64,000 bases of DNA from the NCBI RefSeq assembly GCF_030014955.1, contig NZ_JAGRPV010000001.1, positions 496,001-560,000 on the forward strand, read 5' to 3'. The translations under genes and the position numbers were made by a program. Every line of letters begins with the position of its first letter. Position 1 is the first letter of the stretch. Source of the stretch: Cohnella hashimotonis. Its GTDB lineage: Bacteria; Bacillota; Bacilli; Paenibacillales; Paenibacillaceae. Positions 43,793 to 52,983 of this stretch are shown piece after piece. The notes beneath the pieces are model-generated. The model was given only the letters and a program-made list of their open reading frames with translations. It made no database searches and was not told where the DNA came from.

Positions 43793-45004
43793 ATGGTTCG
43801 TTTGAAAAAAAGCTTGACGGCGCTGTCTGCGCTGACGTTAACGGTTGCGGCATTATCGGCTTGCGGCGGCAAAAACGACGCGAATGCGAACTCCGCCGCC
43901 TCCGACTCGTCCTCTAACTCTCCATCCAGTTCTGCGTCCAGCTCTCCTTCCGCCCCTTCCTCGTCCGCAGAGCCCGTCCAATTTTCCTTCTATTTTACCG
44001 GCTCGCAAAACGTCAAAGACCTGTGGGACACGCTCATCCCGATGTTCGAAAAGCAGAACGACAAGGTCAAAGTCAAAGAAGTGTATATCCCGTCCGGCGC
44101 CGGCGCCGAGCCGACCTACGACCGGATCCTGGCGGCGAAGAAAGCGGGCAAAGGCTCGGGAGACATCGATCTGTACGAGGACGGCATTAACGTCGTGTCG
44201 CAAGGAACGAAGGACGACGTATGGGCGCCGCTCGACACGAGCGGCATTCCGAACCTCGCCAATATCGATCCGAAGACGATGGCCGACGTATCCAACATGG
44301 CGGTTCCTTACCGTTCCTCCGCCGTCGTGCTCGCCTATGACAGCTCCAAAGTGTCCGCTCCGCCGAAGACGTTAAGCGAGCTGCTGGACTGGATCAAGCA
44401 AAACCCGGGCAAATTTGCGTACAACGATCCGTCTACCGGCGGCTCCGGCAGCTCCTTCGTCACGACCGTGCTGTACGACGGTTTGCCGGAGGACGATATT
44501 CACGACAGCGATCCCGCCGTCATGGCCAAGTGGGACGCGGGCTTCAGCAAGCTCAAGGACCTGAACAAATTCGTGTACGGCAAAGGCATTTACCCGAAGA
44601 AAAACCAGGGCACGCTCGACCTGCTGGCGAACGGCGAAGTGGAGATCATCCCGGCCTGGTCCGATATGGTACTTCAGCAGCTCGGCGAGAAACTTCTGCC
44701 CGACACGGTGAAGATGCAGCAAATTACGCCGGGCTTCAACGGCGGCCCGACCTACCTGATGGTCAACAAGCTGTCGGACAAGCAGGACGCCGTCAATCAA
44801 TTCCTGGACTTCGTGCTGTCCCCGGAGGCGCAAGAAGTGATCGTGACCAAGATGAACGGGTTCCCGGGCATCGAGCTCTCCAACATGTCCCAAGCGATGC
44901 AGGATAAGTTCAAAGGCGTATCGGAAGGCTTTCGGACGTTTAATATCGGAGATCTCGGCACGGAAATCAACAAACGCTGGCAGAGCGACGTAGCGGCACA
45001 ATGA
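43793..45004 (+). CDS. Lipoprotein substrate-binding protein of the phosphoester-cluster importer
   Basis: 403 residues. The lipobox is LSAC (Cys24), followed by a Ser-rich linker and a type II-like periplasmic binding fold (VQFSFYFTGSQNVKDLWDTLIPMFEKQNDKVKVKEVYIPSG; KFAYNDPSTGGSGSSFVTTVLYDG; YLMVNKLSDKQDAVNQFLDFVLSPEAQEVIV). It is nearest in style to iron(III)/spermidine/YnjB-like or glycerol-3-phosphate binding proteins, not to the LipO group. Shorter than the two other binding proteins of this window (about 540 residues). It overlaps the following permease by 4 bp (ATGA). Substrate unknown. Confidence 0.88.
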   Translation: MVRLKKSLTALSALTLTVAALSACGGKNDANANSAASDSSSNSPSSSASSSPSAPSSSAEPVQFSFYFTGSQNVKDLWDTLIPMFEKQNDKVKVKEVYIPSGAGAEPTYDRILAAKKAGKGSGDIDLYEDGINVVSQGTKDDVWAPLDTSGIPNLANIDPKTMADVSNMAVPYRSSAVVLAYDSSKVSAPPKTLSELLDWIKQNPGKFAYNDPSTGGSGSSFVTTVLYDGLPEDDIHDSDPAVMAKWDAGFSKLKDLNKFVYGKGIYPKKNQGTLDLLANGEVEIIPAWSDMVLQQLGEKLLPDTVKMQQITPGFNGGPTYLMVNKLSDKQDAVNQFLDFVLSPEAQEVIVTKMNGFPGIELSNMSQAMQDKFKGVSEGFRTFNIGDLGTEINKRWQSDVAAQ

Positions 45005-45840
45005 GGAAGGAAGTCAAACAAGCGATCGGGGGGCTGATCATGGTCAGCCCTTCCTTCGTTCTGCTGCTCGTCATCGTCGTCATTCCGATCGTTCAATCGT
45101 TCGTCACGAGTCTGAGCAACGGCGAAGGCGGGTACGATCTGAGCCGTTATCAATTTTTGTTCACCGACAAGGGGATGCGCGCGAACATCTTCTTCACCCT
45201 CAAGGTGACGGTCGTCTCTTGCGCGCTGGTGCTGCTCGTCAGCTATTCGCTCGCGCTGTATATGCGGTTCAGCTCGGGGAAGCTGGTCGACTGGATCCGC
45301 AAGACGTATATGATCCCGTTGTTCATTCCGGGCGTGATCGCCACGTACGGGCTGATGAACCTGCTGGGCAACCACGGCTGGCTGGCCCGGCTGCTGCTGC
45401 CGCTCGGCATCGCGCTGCCTCGTCTCATTTTCGACGAGAAAGGCATCGTCATCGCGAACATCTGGTTCAACATCCCGTTCGCCACGATGCTTCTGAGCTC
45501 TGCGCTGACGGGAATCCCCGCCTCGATCATCGAGAGCGCCCGCGACACGGGGGCAGGCAAGCTGCGCATTTTCCTGCGGTTCATTTTCCCCTTGTCCTAC
45601 AAGACGTTCCTCGTCGCGCTGACCTTCGTATTCATGGGCGTCATCGGCTCCTTCACCGCGCCGTTCCTGCTCGGACCGAACGCGCCGCAAATGCTCGGCG
45701 TATCCATGCAGCAGGTATTCGGCGTCTTCCAGGAACGCGAGCAGGCGGCGGCCATGGCCTTCTTCACCTTTTTGCTCTGCTCGGTGCTGGGTTACTTCTA
45801 CATTCGCTCGATGGCCGGCGAAGAAGTCGCGAACCGTTGA
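45001..45840 (+). CDS. ABC transporter permease (first half of the importer)
   Basis: 279 residues, start ATG 45001 overlapping the binding-protein stop. Six helices and the EAA loop IIESARDTGAGKLRIFLRFIFPLSYK. It partners the permease at 41871. The N-terminus (MRKEVKQAIGGLIMVSPSFVLLLVIVVIPIVQSFVTSLS) is typical of the UgpA/PotB group. Last gene of the set; a UUCG-loop terminator follows directly. Confidence 0.9.
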   Translation: MRKEVKQAIGGLIMVSPSFVLLLVIVVIPIVQSFVTSLSNGEGGYDLSRYQFLFTDKGMRANIFFTLKVTVVSCALVLLVSYSLALYMRFSSGKLVDWIRKTYMIPLFIPGVIATYGLMNLLGNHGWLARLLLPLGIALPRLIFDEKGIVIANIWFNIPFATMLLSSALTGIPASIIESARDTGAGKLRIFLRFIFPLSYKTFLVALTFVFMGVIGSFTAPFLLGPNAPQMLGVSMQQVFGVFQEREQAAAMAFFTFLLCSVLGYFYIRSMAGEEVANR

Positions 45841-45862
45841 ACTCCCCTTCGGGGGAGTTTTT
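45841..45862 (+). terminator. UUCG-loop terminator between convergent gene sets
   Basis: ACTCCCC (45841-45847), TTCG loop, GGGGAGT (45852-45858), then a T5 tract. The T tract abuts the stop codon of the convergent kinase gene at 45861. The stable tetraloop makes an efficient terminator on the plus strand. Confidence 0.88.
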
Positions 45863-47615
45863 ACGATGTGGGTCCGTCGCTTCGCATCGCCTGCTTCGGG
45901 ATCACGACCCGCATGCACGTTCCCCGGCCAATCTCGCTTTCGATCAGCAGTCCGTATTCGGCGCCGAACATGAGCTTGATTCGTTCGTCCACATTCTTCA
46001 AGCCGTAGCCGGCGGTAGGCTTGGTCAGCAATTCGCTCAGCGGGCGCGGTTCGATCCCGGGCCCGTTGTCGCCAACGCTGAATTCAATTGTGTCCTCGCC
46101 GACGCGCAGGCTGATTTCCAGCAAGCCTTTGCCGTCGGTCTTTTTGTTAATGCCGTGCTTGACCGCGTTTTCGACGAGCGGCTGCAGAATCAGATTGATG
46201 GCGCCATACTCGTAGCCACTCTCGTCCAAGTCGCAGACAACGTCGAAGCGGTGGCCGCTGGTCATGAGCACGATGTCCACGTAGGACTTCATGTTCTCGA
46301 TCTCGTCGCGCACGGAGATCATATTATCCCCGCGATTAAGCGCCGTCCGGTAAAATTTGGATAGGCTCGTGACCATCCGGCTGAGCTCGAGGTCGTCGCT
46401 TTTCACGGCTTTCCAGTTGATGAAGCTGAGCGTGTTGTAAAGGAAATGCGGCGTAATCTGCGACTTCAAGGCGCTCAGCTCGGCTTCCTTCTGCTTGATC
46501 TTATTTTTGTAGCCTTCGTTGATCAGCTCGTTGATCCGCTGCAGCATATTGCCGAACCTTCGCGTCAGCTCGCCGATCTCGTCCATCGACGTGCTCTTGA
46601 TTCTCAGCTCGAGCTCTCCTTCTTCGACGCGCCGCATCCAGTTGTTCAGCTTGTAAATCTGCCGGATCATCGATTTGGCGAACACCGCGATGATGACGAT
46701 CAGGATGAGCAGGCAAAGTCCCGCGACGATAAGCGTAGCCCGGACGATGCTGCCCGAATGCTGGGCCAGGTTGCGATAGGGAACGAGGCAATACAGCAGC
46801 CAGTCGGTCGCGGCAACGGGCTGCTTGATCAGGATCATATCGGTTCCGCCGATTTTCAGATGGCCCTCGGGTCTATCGACGATGCCGGCGAGCGTGCGCG
46901 TCATCTGTTCGTCCATGGTCTGATTGGCGTAGACCGTCGCTCCCGAGGCATCCACGAGGAACACCCACTGGTCCTTCATCGCGTCGGGCAGACTTGCGAA
47001 CAAATTGCGATTGTTGACGCGGATGTAGAGGACATTGTCGTCGCCGGCGCTTCCTGCCGCGCCGTCCGCATTGCTGGTCGGGCGCAGCTTCGGGAAGCGG
47101 CTCGCGAGGAACAGCTGGTTCGGGTCGTGGAACCACTGCGGCCGATTGCCGTTCCGCAGCGCCGCATACCACGGCATGTCTTCGATGCGTTCGATCCGAT
47201 TGATGTAGTCGCCGTACTCGGGCATCTGATTCTCGGTGTAGATAGTGAGCTGCAGCGTGTCCTTGTTCAAGTTAAGCAGCATGTTCAAATACGGGTTCAG
47301 AAACTCCGTCAAGTCATCGTACAAATTGAACAGGTCCAGATAACGTTTGGACAGAATCTTTTGAATGATATCGTTGTAAAGCACCAGGCTGGCCATCGTT
47401 TCGTACCGGTCCATGTTGGCGCGGATGCTTTCCGCGAAGATGCCCGCGCTGCTGCGGAAGTCGCCCATCGCCTGGTCGTTCAGGAAATGCTTCGACTGAT
47501 TATAGGAATACGTCCCGAGAAACAAAATGGGGATCAAGCTGATAAACAAGTAGGATAGCACTAGCTTCTGCCTGAACCTCAGCCGATTGATCGCATGCCG
47601 GATTGCGGCGATCAT
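45861..47615 (-). CDS. YesM-type sensor histidine kinase
   Basis: 584 residues from ATG 47615, which overlaps the stop of the regulator gene (ATGA); upstream in-frame starts would lie inside that gene. There is a membrane helix near residues 17-37 (LVLSYLFISLIPILFLGTYSY), an extracellular sensor to about 270, a second helix, HAMP (about 310-365, KLNNWMRRVEEGELELRIKS), the YesM-type His box KSQITPHFLYNTLSFINW, and the ATPase motifs LILQPLVENAVKHGI (N box) and GDNGPGI (G box). It phosphorylates the paired AraC-type response regulator. The pair is divergent from the importer/GH29-like operon and probably regulates it in response to an extracellular sugar. Confidence 0.92.
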   Translation of the reverse strand: MIAAIRHAINRLRFRQKLVLSYLFISLIPILFLGTYSYNQSKHFLNDQAMGDFRSSAGIFAESIRANMDRYETMASLVLYNDIIQKILSKRYLDLFNLYDDLTEFLNPYLNMLLNLNKDTLQLTIYTENQMPEYGDYINRIERIEDMPWYAALRNGNRPQWFHDPNQLFLASRFPKLRPTSNADGAAGSAGDDNVLYIRVNNRNLFASLPDAMKDQWVFLVDASGATVYANQTMDEQMTRTLAGIVDRPEGHLKIGGTDMILIKQPVAATDWLLYCLVPYRNLAQHSGSIVRATLIVAGLCLLILIVIIAVFAKSMIRQIYKLNNWMRRVEEGELELRIKSTSMDEIGELTRRFGNMLQRINELINEGYKNKIKQKEAELSALKSQITPHFLYNTLSFINWKAVKSDDLELSRMVTSLSKFYRTALNRGDNMISVRDEIENMKSYVDIVLMTSGHRFDVVCDLDESGYEYGAINLILQPLVENAVKHGINKKTDGKGLLEISLRVGEDTIEFSVGDNGPGIEPRPLSELLTKPTAGYGLKNVDERIKLMFGAEYGLLIESEIGRGTCMRVVIPKQAMRSDGPTS

Positions 47616-49195
47616 GCCCGGCCTTCCTCTCGGATTTGCGTGGGCGTTTTGCCGAAATAGTTTTTGAGCAGCGAGCAAAAATACGGATAGTTGGCATAGC
47701 CCACTTCGGCGCCGATCTCGACGATTTTGCGGTTGGTTTCTTGCAGCAGCTTTCTGGCCTTCTCCAGCCGGTGCATCGTCAAATACTTGATCAGGCTCAC
47801 GCCGGTCTGCTTGGCGAACAAGTGGCTTAAGTAGCTCGGCGTCAGAAAGACGCGTTCGGCGATCGTGTCGACCGACAAGTCGGTATGATATTCCCGCTCG
47901 ATGATCTGAATGACCTCGTCCACGACTTTATGATTCGCTTCCGGTGGGACCGCTTGATCCGATCGGGCGCCGCATTCTCTGAACAGGTCGAGCATCAACT
48001 GCCGCAGCTCCTTCAGCGCGGCCGTGCGGAAGATCGCTTCGAGCGTGTCCCGAAAGTAGTCCGAGTCTCCTTTTCGTTTCGTTTGAAGGAGGGGCCGGAT
48101 AATTTCGGAGCAGATGTATTTGACGTAGATCACCGAGAAATGCCCGCCGTTCTTCAAATCGTCGAACAGCTTGACGAAGCGGACCTGCGCGACGTCCCAC
48201 TCCTTGCGCGACAAGCACTGGGAAATATCCGCAATCGCCCGCTCCGCAATCGCTGACGATTGCAGCTGTGGCAGGGCGGATTCGGTGAACAAGACGAAGC
48301 CTTCTTCGTAGAAAAACTTGCTTTCGAGCATGGACTCCAACTTGCGATATTCGGCCCGCATCTGCGCGAAGTCATAGAACGATCCGCTGCATACGATGCT
48401 CAGCTCCTTGCCGTAATGCCCTTTGAACCAGCGCACCAAATCCCCGCACATCCGCTCCAGCGAACGCTCCGTCTCTCCGGCGCGCGCTTCCAGGAGAACG
48501 AGCGCCTGATACTCGTTCAAGACGATGACGGCACCTTCGCCGTTCAGCCGCTCGCCCAGAAGCGCTTCGAATCCGGCGTCGACCGTATCGAAAAACCGCA
48601 GGCGCGTATCCAGCATCAAGAAGCGGTACGAGCGATCCTCGGAAACGCCGGGGCCGGCGAACAAACGGTTCAACCGCAGCAGCTCGCCTTGGGCGTCTTC
48701 CCCGGACAAAGTCCCGTTTTCCCCTTCGCCCATGAGATCGGCAAGCAGCGTGCTCTTCTCCGACTGAATGCCGCGCCGGTATACCTGCTGCAGCCGGGAT
48801 TGCCGTTCCGATTCCCGCTTTTCCTCCGCGCACAGCGCGATCGCTTTTTGAAGCGTCTCCATGAAGCTCTCGACTTCGACGGGCTTCAGCACGTATTGAA
48901 CGGCCTTCAGGTCGATCGCTTGCTGCGCGTATTCGAATTGTCCGTAGGCGCTCAAGATGACGATTTTAACGTTCGGCTGCAGATCCCGCGCATGACGCGC
49001 CAGCTGGAGACCGTCCATCCCGGTCATCCGGATGTCGGTCAGCAGAATATCGACGTCATGCGCTTGCATATGCGCAAGCGCTTGTTCGCCGCTCTCCGCT
49101 TCGGCGATAGACAGATCCAGACCGAACTTGCGAATGAGATAGACGACGCCGTCGCGCTCGAAGGGCTCATCGTCGACGATCAGGATGCGGAACAT
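47612..49195 (-). CDS. YesN-type response regulator with AraC DNA-binding domain
   Basis: 527 residues. An N-terminal receiver domain with acidic pocket DDE (8-10) and phospho-acceptor Asp54 in LLTDIRMTGMDG, a long linker of about 260 residues, and a C-terminal AraC-type double helix-turn-helix (about 425-525: LSVDTIAERVFLTPSYLSHLFAKQTG and IVEIGAEVGYANYPYFCSLLKNYFG). Co-translated with the YesM-type kinase. Probably activates the divergent importer operon starting at 49438. A cre-like motif lies in the intergenic region. Confidence 0.92.
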   Translation of the reverse strand: MFRILIVDDEPFERDGVVYLIRKFGLDLSIAEAESGEQALAHMQAHDVDILLTDIRMTGMDGLQLARHARDLQPNVKIVILSAYGQFEYAQQAIDLKAVQYVLKPVEVESFMETLQKAIALCAEEKRESERQSRLQQVYRRGIQSEKSTLLADLMGEGENGTLSGEDAQGELLRLNRLFAGPGVSEDRSYRFLMLDTRLRFFDTVDAGFEALLGERLNGEGAVIVLNEYQALVLLEARAGETERSLERMCGDLVRWFKGHYGKELSIVCSGSFYDFAQMRAEYRKLESMLESKFFYEEGFVLFTESALPQLQSSAIAERAIADISQCLSRKEWDVAQVRFVKLFDDLKNGGHFSVIYVKYICSEIIRPLLQTKRKGDSDYFRDTLEAIFRTAALKELRQLMLDLFRECGARSDQAVPPEANHKVVDEVIQIIEREYHTDLSVDTIAERVFLTPSYLSHLFAKQTGVSLIKYLTMHRLEKARKLLQETNRKIVEIGAEVGYANYPYFCSLLKNYFGKTPTQIREEGRA

Positions 49196-49224
49196 GGCCA
49201 GCCTTCTTTCCGTTGCAGGTTAGC

Positions 49225-49237
49225 GTAAGCGCTTTAA
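49225..49237. promoter_or_regulatory. Candidate cre (CcpA) site in the divergent region
   Basis: GTAAGCGCTTTAA contains the AAGCGCTT palindrome found in cre sites, 30 bp upstream of the regulator gene and about 200 bp upstream of the permease start at 49438. It could control both directions. Two 19-bp direct repeats (TGCAAGGCACAAACACAGG and one variant, from about 49368) lie closer to the permease. Confidence 0.4.
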
Positions 49238-49437
49238 TCGATTATTGCTTACCTGAAGAAATGGCGTCAAGCGCTATGAGGCATCCTCGGCCAACAACGA
49301 AAAAAACTGAAATGAATCGAAGAAATGAGAACGATACAAAGACATTCCGGCTTGCTAAGATTACTCATGCAAGGCACAAACACAGGTGCAAGGCACAAGC
49401 ACAGGGCGTTCGGCAAGCGCTGGAAAGGAAGCGAGCG

Positions 49438-50397
49438 ATGCAGGCAACCGCAACGGAATCCGCCGTCCAGACCCGGTCGAGCGGTCGGGCGAAGGGACGG
49501 TTCAACAAGTTCAAGCAATATCGGATGTTGTTTTTAATGCTCGTCCCCGGCTTTATCTTCTTGCTGGTATTCAATTACGTGCCGATGTACGGGCTGGTGC
49601 TCGCCTTCAAGGATTTCCGCATAACCTCGGGCATTTTGGACAGTCCCTGGGTCGGCACGAAGTACTTTCACAAAGTGTTCGACGATCCGCACTTCTATGT
49701 CGTACTCAAAAATACGATTTTGATCAGCGTCTACAAGCTCATCTTCGGTTTCCCGGCGCCGATCGCGTTCGCGCTGCTGCTTAACGAGATGAGACGACCG
49801 CTTTTCCGCAAATGGGTGCAGACGGTATCGTACTTGCCGCATTTTATTTCCTGGATCGTGCTTGCGGGCATCTTCACGACGCTGTTCTCGCTCGACGGAC
49901 CCGTCAATGCCCTTGTCAAGGCGTTCGGTCATGCGCCGGTCGTATTTATGGCCGACGAGCGTTACTTCAGAAGCATCCTGGTCGGCACTTCGGTTTTTCA
50001 AAGCTTCGGCTGGAGCTCGATTATTTTTCTGGCGGCGATCGCAGGGGTCGATCCGCAGCTTCACGAGGCGGCGATCATGGACGGGGCCGGCCGCTTCAGG
50101 CGCATGATTCAGATTACGCTGCCGATGCTGGCGCCCGTCATCTCCATCATGCTCATTCTCTCGATGGGAACGATTCTGGATGCCGGCTTCGATCAGATCT
50201 TTAATATGTACAACTCGCAGGTGTACGGCGTTGCCGACGTCATCGACACCTACGTGTACCGGCTGGGGCTCATTAATGCCGATTACAGCTATTCCACGGC
50301 GGTCGGCATGTTCAAATCGGTAGTGGCGTTAATCCTGCTGCTAAGCGTCAATCGTCTGGTCAAAGCCGTCGGAGGCAACGATCACACGCTTTGGTAG
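49438..50397 (+). CDS. ABC transporter permease, LplB type
   Basis: 319 residues from ATG 49438 (AAAGGAAG 8-9 bp upstream). The frame is open further upstream to 49213, but that segment has unlikely composition and no ribosome site. The N-terminus has a basic 25-residue lead, then FKQYRMLFLMLVPGFIFLLVFNYVPMYGLVLAFKDFRITSGI, typical of LplB. The EAA loop is HEAAIMDGAGRFRRMIQITLPMLAPV. First gene of an importer operon without its own ATPase; the second permease follows after 26 bp. Confidence 0.9.
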   Translation: MQATATESAVQTRSSGRAKGRFNKFKQYRMLFLMLVPGFIFLLVFNYVPMYGLVLAFKDFRITSGILDSPWVGTKYFHKVFDDPHFYVVLKNTILISVYKLIFGFPAPIAFALLLNEMRRPLFRKWVQTVSYLPHFISWIVLAGIFTTLFSLDGPVNALVKAFGHAPVVFMADERYFRSILVGTSVFQSFGWSSIIFLAAIAGVDPQLHEAAIMDGAGRFRRMIQITLPMLAPVISIMLILSMGTILDAGFDQIFNMYNSQVYGVADVIDTYVYRLGLINADYSYSTAVGMFKSVVALILLLSVNRLVKAVGGNDHTLW

Positions 50398-50423
50398 ACC
50401 AACGTATGAGAAGAGGTGAGTAG

Positions 50424-51308
50424 ATGGTTTACCGTAAAACGCGGCTCGGCATGGCTGCGGATCTATGCTTGTATGCGTCGATGACGCTGCTCATGCTGCT
50501 CACGCTTTATCCGTTTTGGACGCAGCTGGTTACCTCGTTGGAAACAGGCGCTTCCGTCTATTCGACCCGCCTGATGTTCGTTCCGGAGCATGTCTCATTC
50601 GAGGCTTATCGCCTGGCCTTTCACTTTACGCCGCTGTGGACGGGTTATCTCAATACGATCGTCAGAACCGTGCTTGGCGTGCTGTGCATGCTCGTCGTGA
50701 CTTCCTTGACCGCCTATCCCTTGTCCAAGAAGGACTTGCCCTTCAATCGCGCCTTGACCGGCTTTCTGCTGCTGACGATGCTTTTTACCGGCGGCCTGAT
50801 CCCGAATTACTTGTTGATTCGTGAGCTGCATCTGCTGAATTCGGTATGGGCGCTCGTGCTGCCCGGGACGCTAAGCGCTTTTAACGCGCTGGTCATGCGC
50901 AATTTCTTCCGTTCCATACCCGACAGCCTGGAGGAATCGGCGCGCGTGGACGGCGCGGGTTATTTGCGGATATACGTCTCGGTCATTCTGCCGCTGTCCG
51001 CGCCCGTGCTGGCGACGCTTGCTTTGTGGGTCGGCGTCGGTCACTGGAACGCGTGGTTCGACAGTCTGATTTATATGACCGACGGACACAAGCAGGTGCT
51101 TCAGGTCGTTCTGCGCAAGATTCTCATCGAAAACGATACGACGGATATGAACGCGATGATCCAGAAGATGAATACGCACAGCGAATATACGGACAGGCAG
51201 CTGCAGGCGGCGGTCGTCATGCTGTCGATCATACCGATGCTGGTCGTCTACCCGTTCGTGCAAAAGTATTTCGTCCAAGGGGTTATGGTAGGCGCTATAA
51301 AAGGCTGA
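50424..51308 (+). CDS. ABC transporter permease, YtcP/MalG type
   Basis: 294 residues, start ATG 50424 after GAAGAGGTGAG. Six helices, EAA loop LEESARVDGAGYLRIYVSVILPLSAPV, and the standard C-terminus VYPFVQKYFVQGVMVGAIKG. Works with the LplB-type permease just upstream and the lipoprotein just downstream. Confidence 0.92.
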   Translation: MVYRKTRLGMAADLCLYASMTLLMLLTLYPFWTQLVTSLETGASVYSTRLMFVPEHVSFEAYRLAFHFTPLWTGYLNTIVRTVLGVLCMLVVTSLTAYPLSKKDLPFNRALTGFLLLTMLFTGGLIPNYLLIRELHLLNSVWALVLPGTLSAFNALVMRNFFRSIPDSLEESARVDGAGYLRIYVSVILPLSAPVLATLALWVGVGHWNAWFDSLIYMTDGHKQVLQVVLRKILIENDTTDMNAMIQKMNTHSEYTDRQLQAAVVMLSIIPMLVVYPFVQKYFVQGVMVGAIKG

Positions 51309-51356
51309 GCCTTTTATATACAGATTCGAAAAACGACAATCGAGGGAGCGGTTCAG

Positions 51357-52973
51357 ATGGATAAACAGAAGAAAAAAATCTCGTTGCTGCTGGGGGCGGT
51401 GCTGCTGGCGACGACGGTGACGGCATGCGGCAACGACAATGAGGGCAATGCCGCGGCATCGTCCGGCGCGTCTACGGCCTCGGCGTCTGCATCCGGCGAA
51501 AAAATGAAATTAATGGTTTGGAACTTCGACGCGGACAAGACGAATCTCGACGGGTATGCGATGAACGCGATTCGCGAGAAGTTCGGCGTCGATATCGGAT
51601 TTTACAATTCGACGAACGACGCGGCGGCTATCAAGGAGAAGCTGCTGCTGCAGATCGCCTCGGGCGACATCCCGGATTGGTGGAAGGAAGTGCCGTTCGC
51701 CGACGCCGACAAGTTCGCCGATCAAGGGGCGGCGGCGGAGATTCCGATCGATATGCTGCAGCAGAACGCGCCGAAATATATGGCTTGGCTGGAGAAAAAT
51801 CTGGGCGCCGATCCGATGCGGTTCGTCCGGCACGAGGACGGGAAGATCTATAATCTGCCGGTGCTGTGGACGCTCGCTTCCTCCTCCGAGATCATCGGCT
51901 ATCGCCAGGACTGGCTGAAGAAGGTCGGCATCTCAAAGACGCCGGACACCGTCGAGGAGATGGAGGCGGCGCTCACCAAGTTCCGCAACGACGATCCGGA
52001 CGGCAACGGGAAGAAGGACACCTACGGCATGACGGCCAGCGCCACGACGATCCAGACCATCTTCTCGTCCGTCTTCGGCGCGTACGGCGTATATCCGGGT
52101 GCCACCGTCGATGCGGACGGCAAGGCGGTGCGGGGCGAGATCGAGCCGGGCGCCAAGGAAGCGTTGACGACGTTGAACAAGTGGTTCAAGGCCGATTTGA
52201 TCGATCCGGAATTTTTCGTCAACAAAGACTCCAATGTGGACGACAAAGTCATTTCCAGCAAAGTCGGCGTCGTGCAGCGGTCGTGGTGGGAATTCATCCA
52301 GCCCGAGGCGTTTTACGAGGGGAAATATTACGCCCAATTGCGCAAAAACGTGCCGGAGGCGGACTGGGCGCTGTCCAGCGGTCCGAAGGGACCGGGCGAC
52401 AGCTTCGGCATCACGCAGGGCAATCCGATGCTCGGAACGGGCATCCAGTTCGGCAAGCAGCTCGAGAAGGATCCCGCAAAGATGGCTGCTTATCTGAAAA
52501 TGTTCGACGCGACCTCCTTCGATCTCGACCTGTATACGAAAATCCACTACGGAGAAAAAGGCAAGACTTTCGAGATCAAGAGCGACGGCACCTACGCCTA
52601 CATCCCGCCTTACGACACGGACGAGGCGCGCACGAAGTTCGGCATCGGCAACTATTATCACGCGCCGGCCAGCTTCAACGATTACGACTTCCAGGCGCCG
52701 TTCATGACGCGGGGCGACCTGATGCCGGTCAAGGAAGCGGCCGCGAGCAAAGGGATCGGCAAGTACGACTTCATGACGCCGCTGGCCAAGCCGGCTTACG
52801 ACGAGTTCCAGGACGCGCTGACGCAGCTTACGATCAAGAGCTTTATCGACTTCATCACCGGCCGCAGGCCGATTAGCGAATTCGACAAGTATGTAGCGGA
52901 TTGGAAAAAGGCCGGAGGCGACAAGGTGTTGGCCGAAGCGCAGGCGACTTTGGACCAGCTCAATAAGAAATAA
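51357..52973 (+). CDS. Lipoprotein substrate-binding protein (LipO type)
   Basis: 538 residues, start ATG 51357 with GAGGGAGCGG upstream. The lipobox is TVTAC (Cys24), then a Ser/Ala-rich linker and a long family 1 binding-protein domain (KMKLMVWNFDADKTNLDGYAMNAIREKFGVDIGFYNSTNDAAAIKEKLLLQIASGDIPDWW). Binds an oligosaccharide for the two permeases upstream. Length matches the 547-residue LipO-type protein at 21720, but the sequences differ, so another substrate is expected. It lies 10 bp upstream of the first GH29-like gene, linking the imported sugar to that enzyme. Confidence 0.9.
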   Translation: MDKQKKKISLLLGAVLLATTVTACGNDNEGNAAASSGASTASASASGEKMKLMVWNFDADKTNLDGYAMNAIREKFGVDIGFYNSTNDAAAIKEKLLLQIASGDIPDWWKEVPFADADKFADQGAAAEIPIDMLQQNAPKYMAWLEKNLGADPMRFVRHEDGKIYNLPVLWTLASSSEIIGYRQDWLKKVGISKTPDTVEEMEAALTKFRNDDPDGNGKKDTYGMTASATTIQTIFSSVFGAYGVYPGATVDADGKAVRGEIEPGAKEALTTLNKWFKADLIDPEFFVNKDSNVDDKVISSKVGVVQRSWWEFIQPEAFYEGKYYAQLRKNVPEADWALSSGPKGPGDSFGITQGNPMLGTGIQFGKQLEKDPAKMAAYLKMFDATSFDLDLYTKIHYGEKGKTFEIKSDGTYAYIPPYDTDEARTKFGIGNYYHAPASFNDYDFQAPFMTRGDLMPVKEAAASKGIGKYDFMTPLAKPAYDEFQDALTQLTIKSFIDFITGRRPISEFDKYVADWKKAGGDKVLAEAQATLDQLNKK

Positions 52974-52983
52974 GAGGGAGCGG

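Noticed and set aside
47616..47678. 21-residue N-terminal extension of the YesM-type kinase
   Set aside because: It would lie inside the regulator gene; the ATG overlapping the regulator stop gives the normal kinase start.
49213..49437. 75-codon N-terminal extension of the permease at 49438
   Set aside because: Basic, Lys/Arg/His-rich composition, no ribosome site, contains direct repeats and the regulatory region; LplB-type permeases begin near the chosen ATG.
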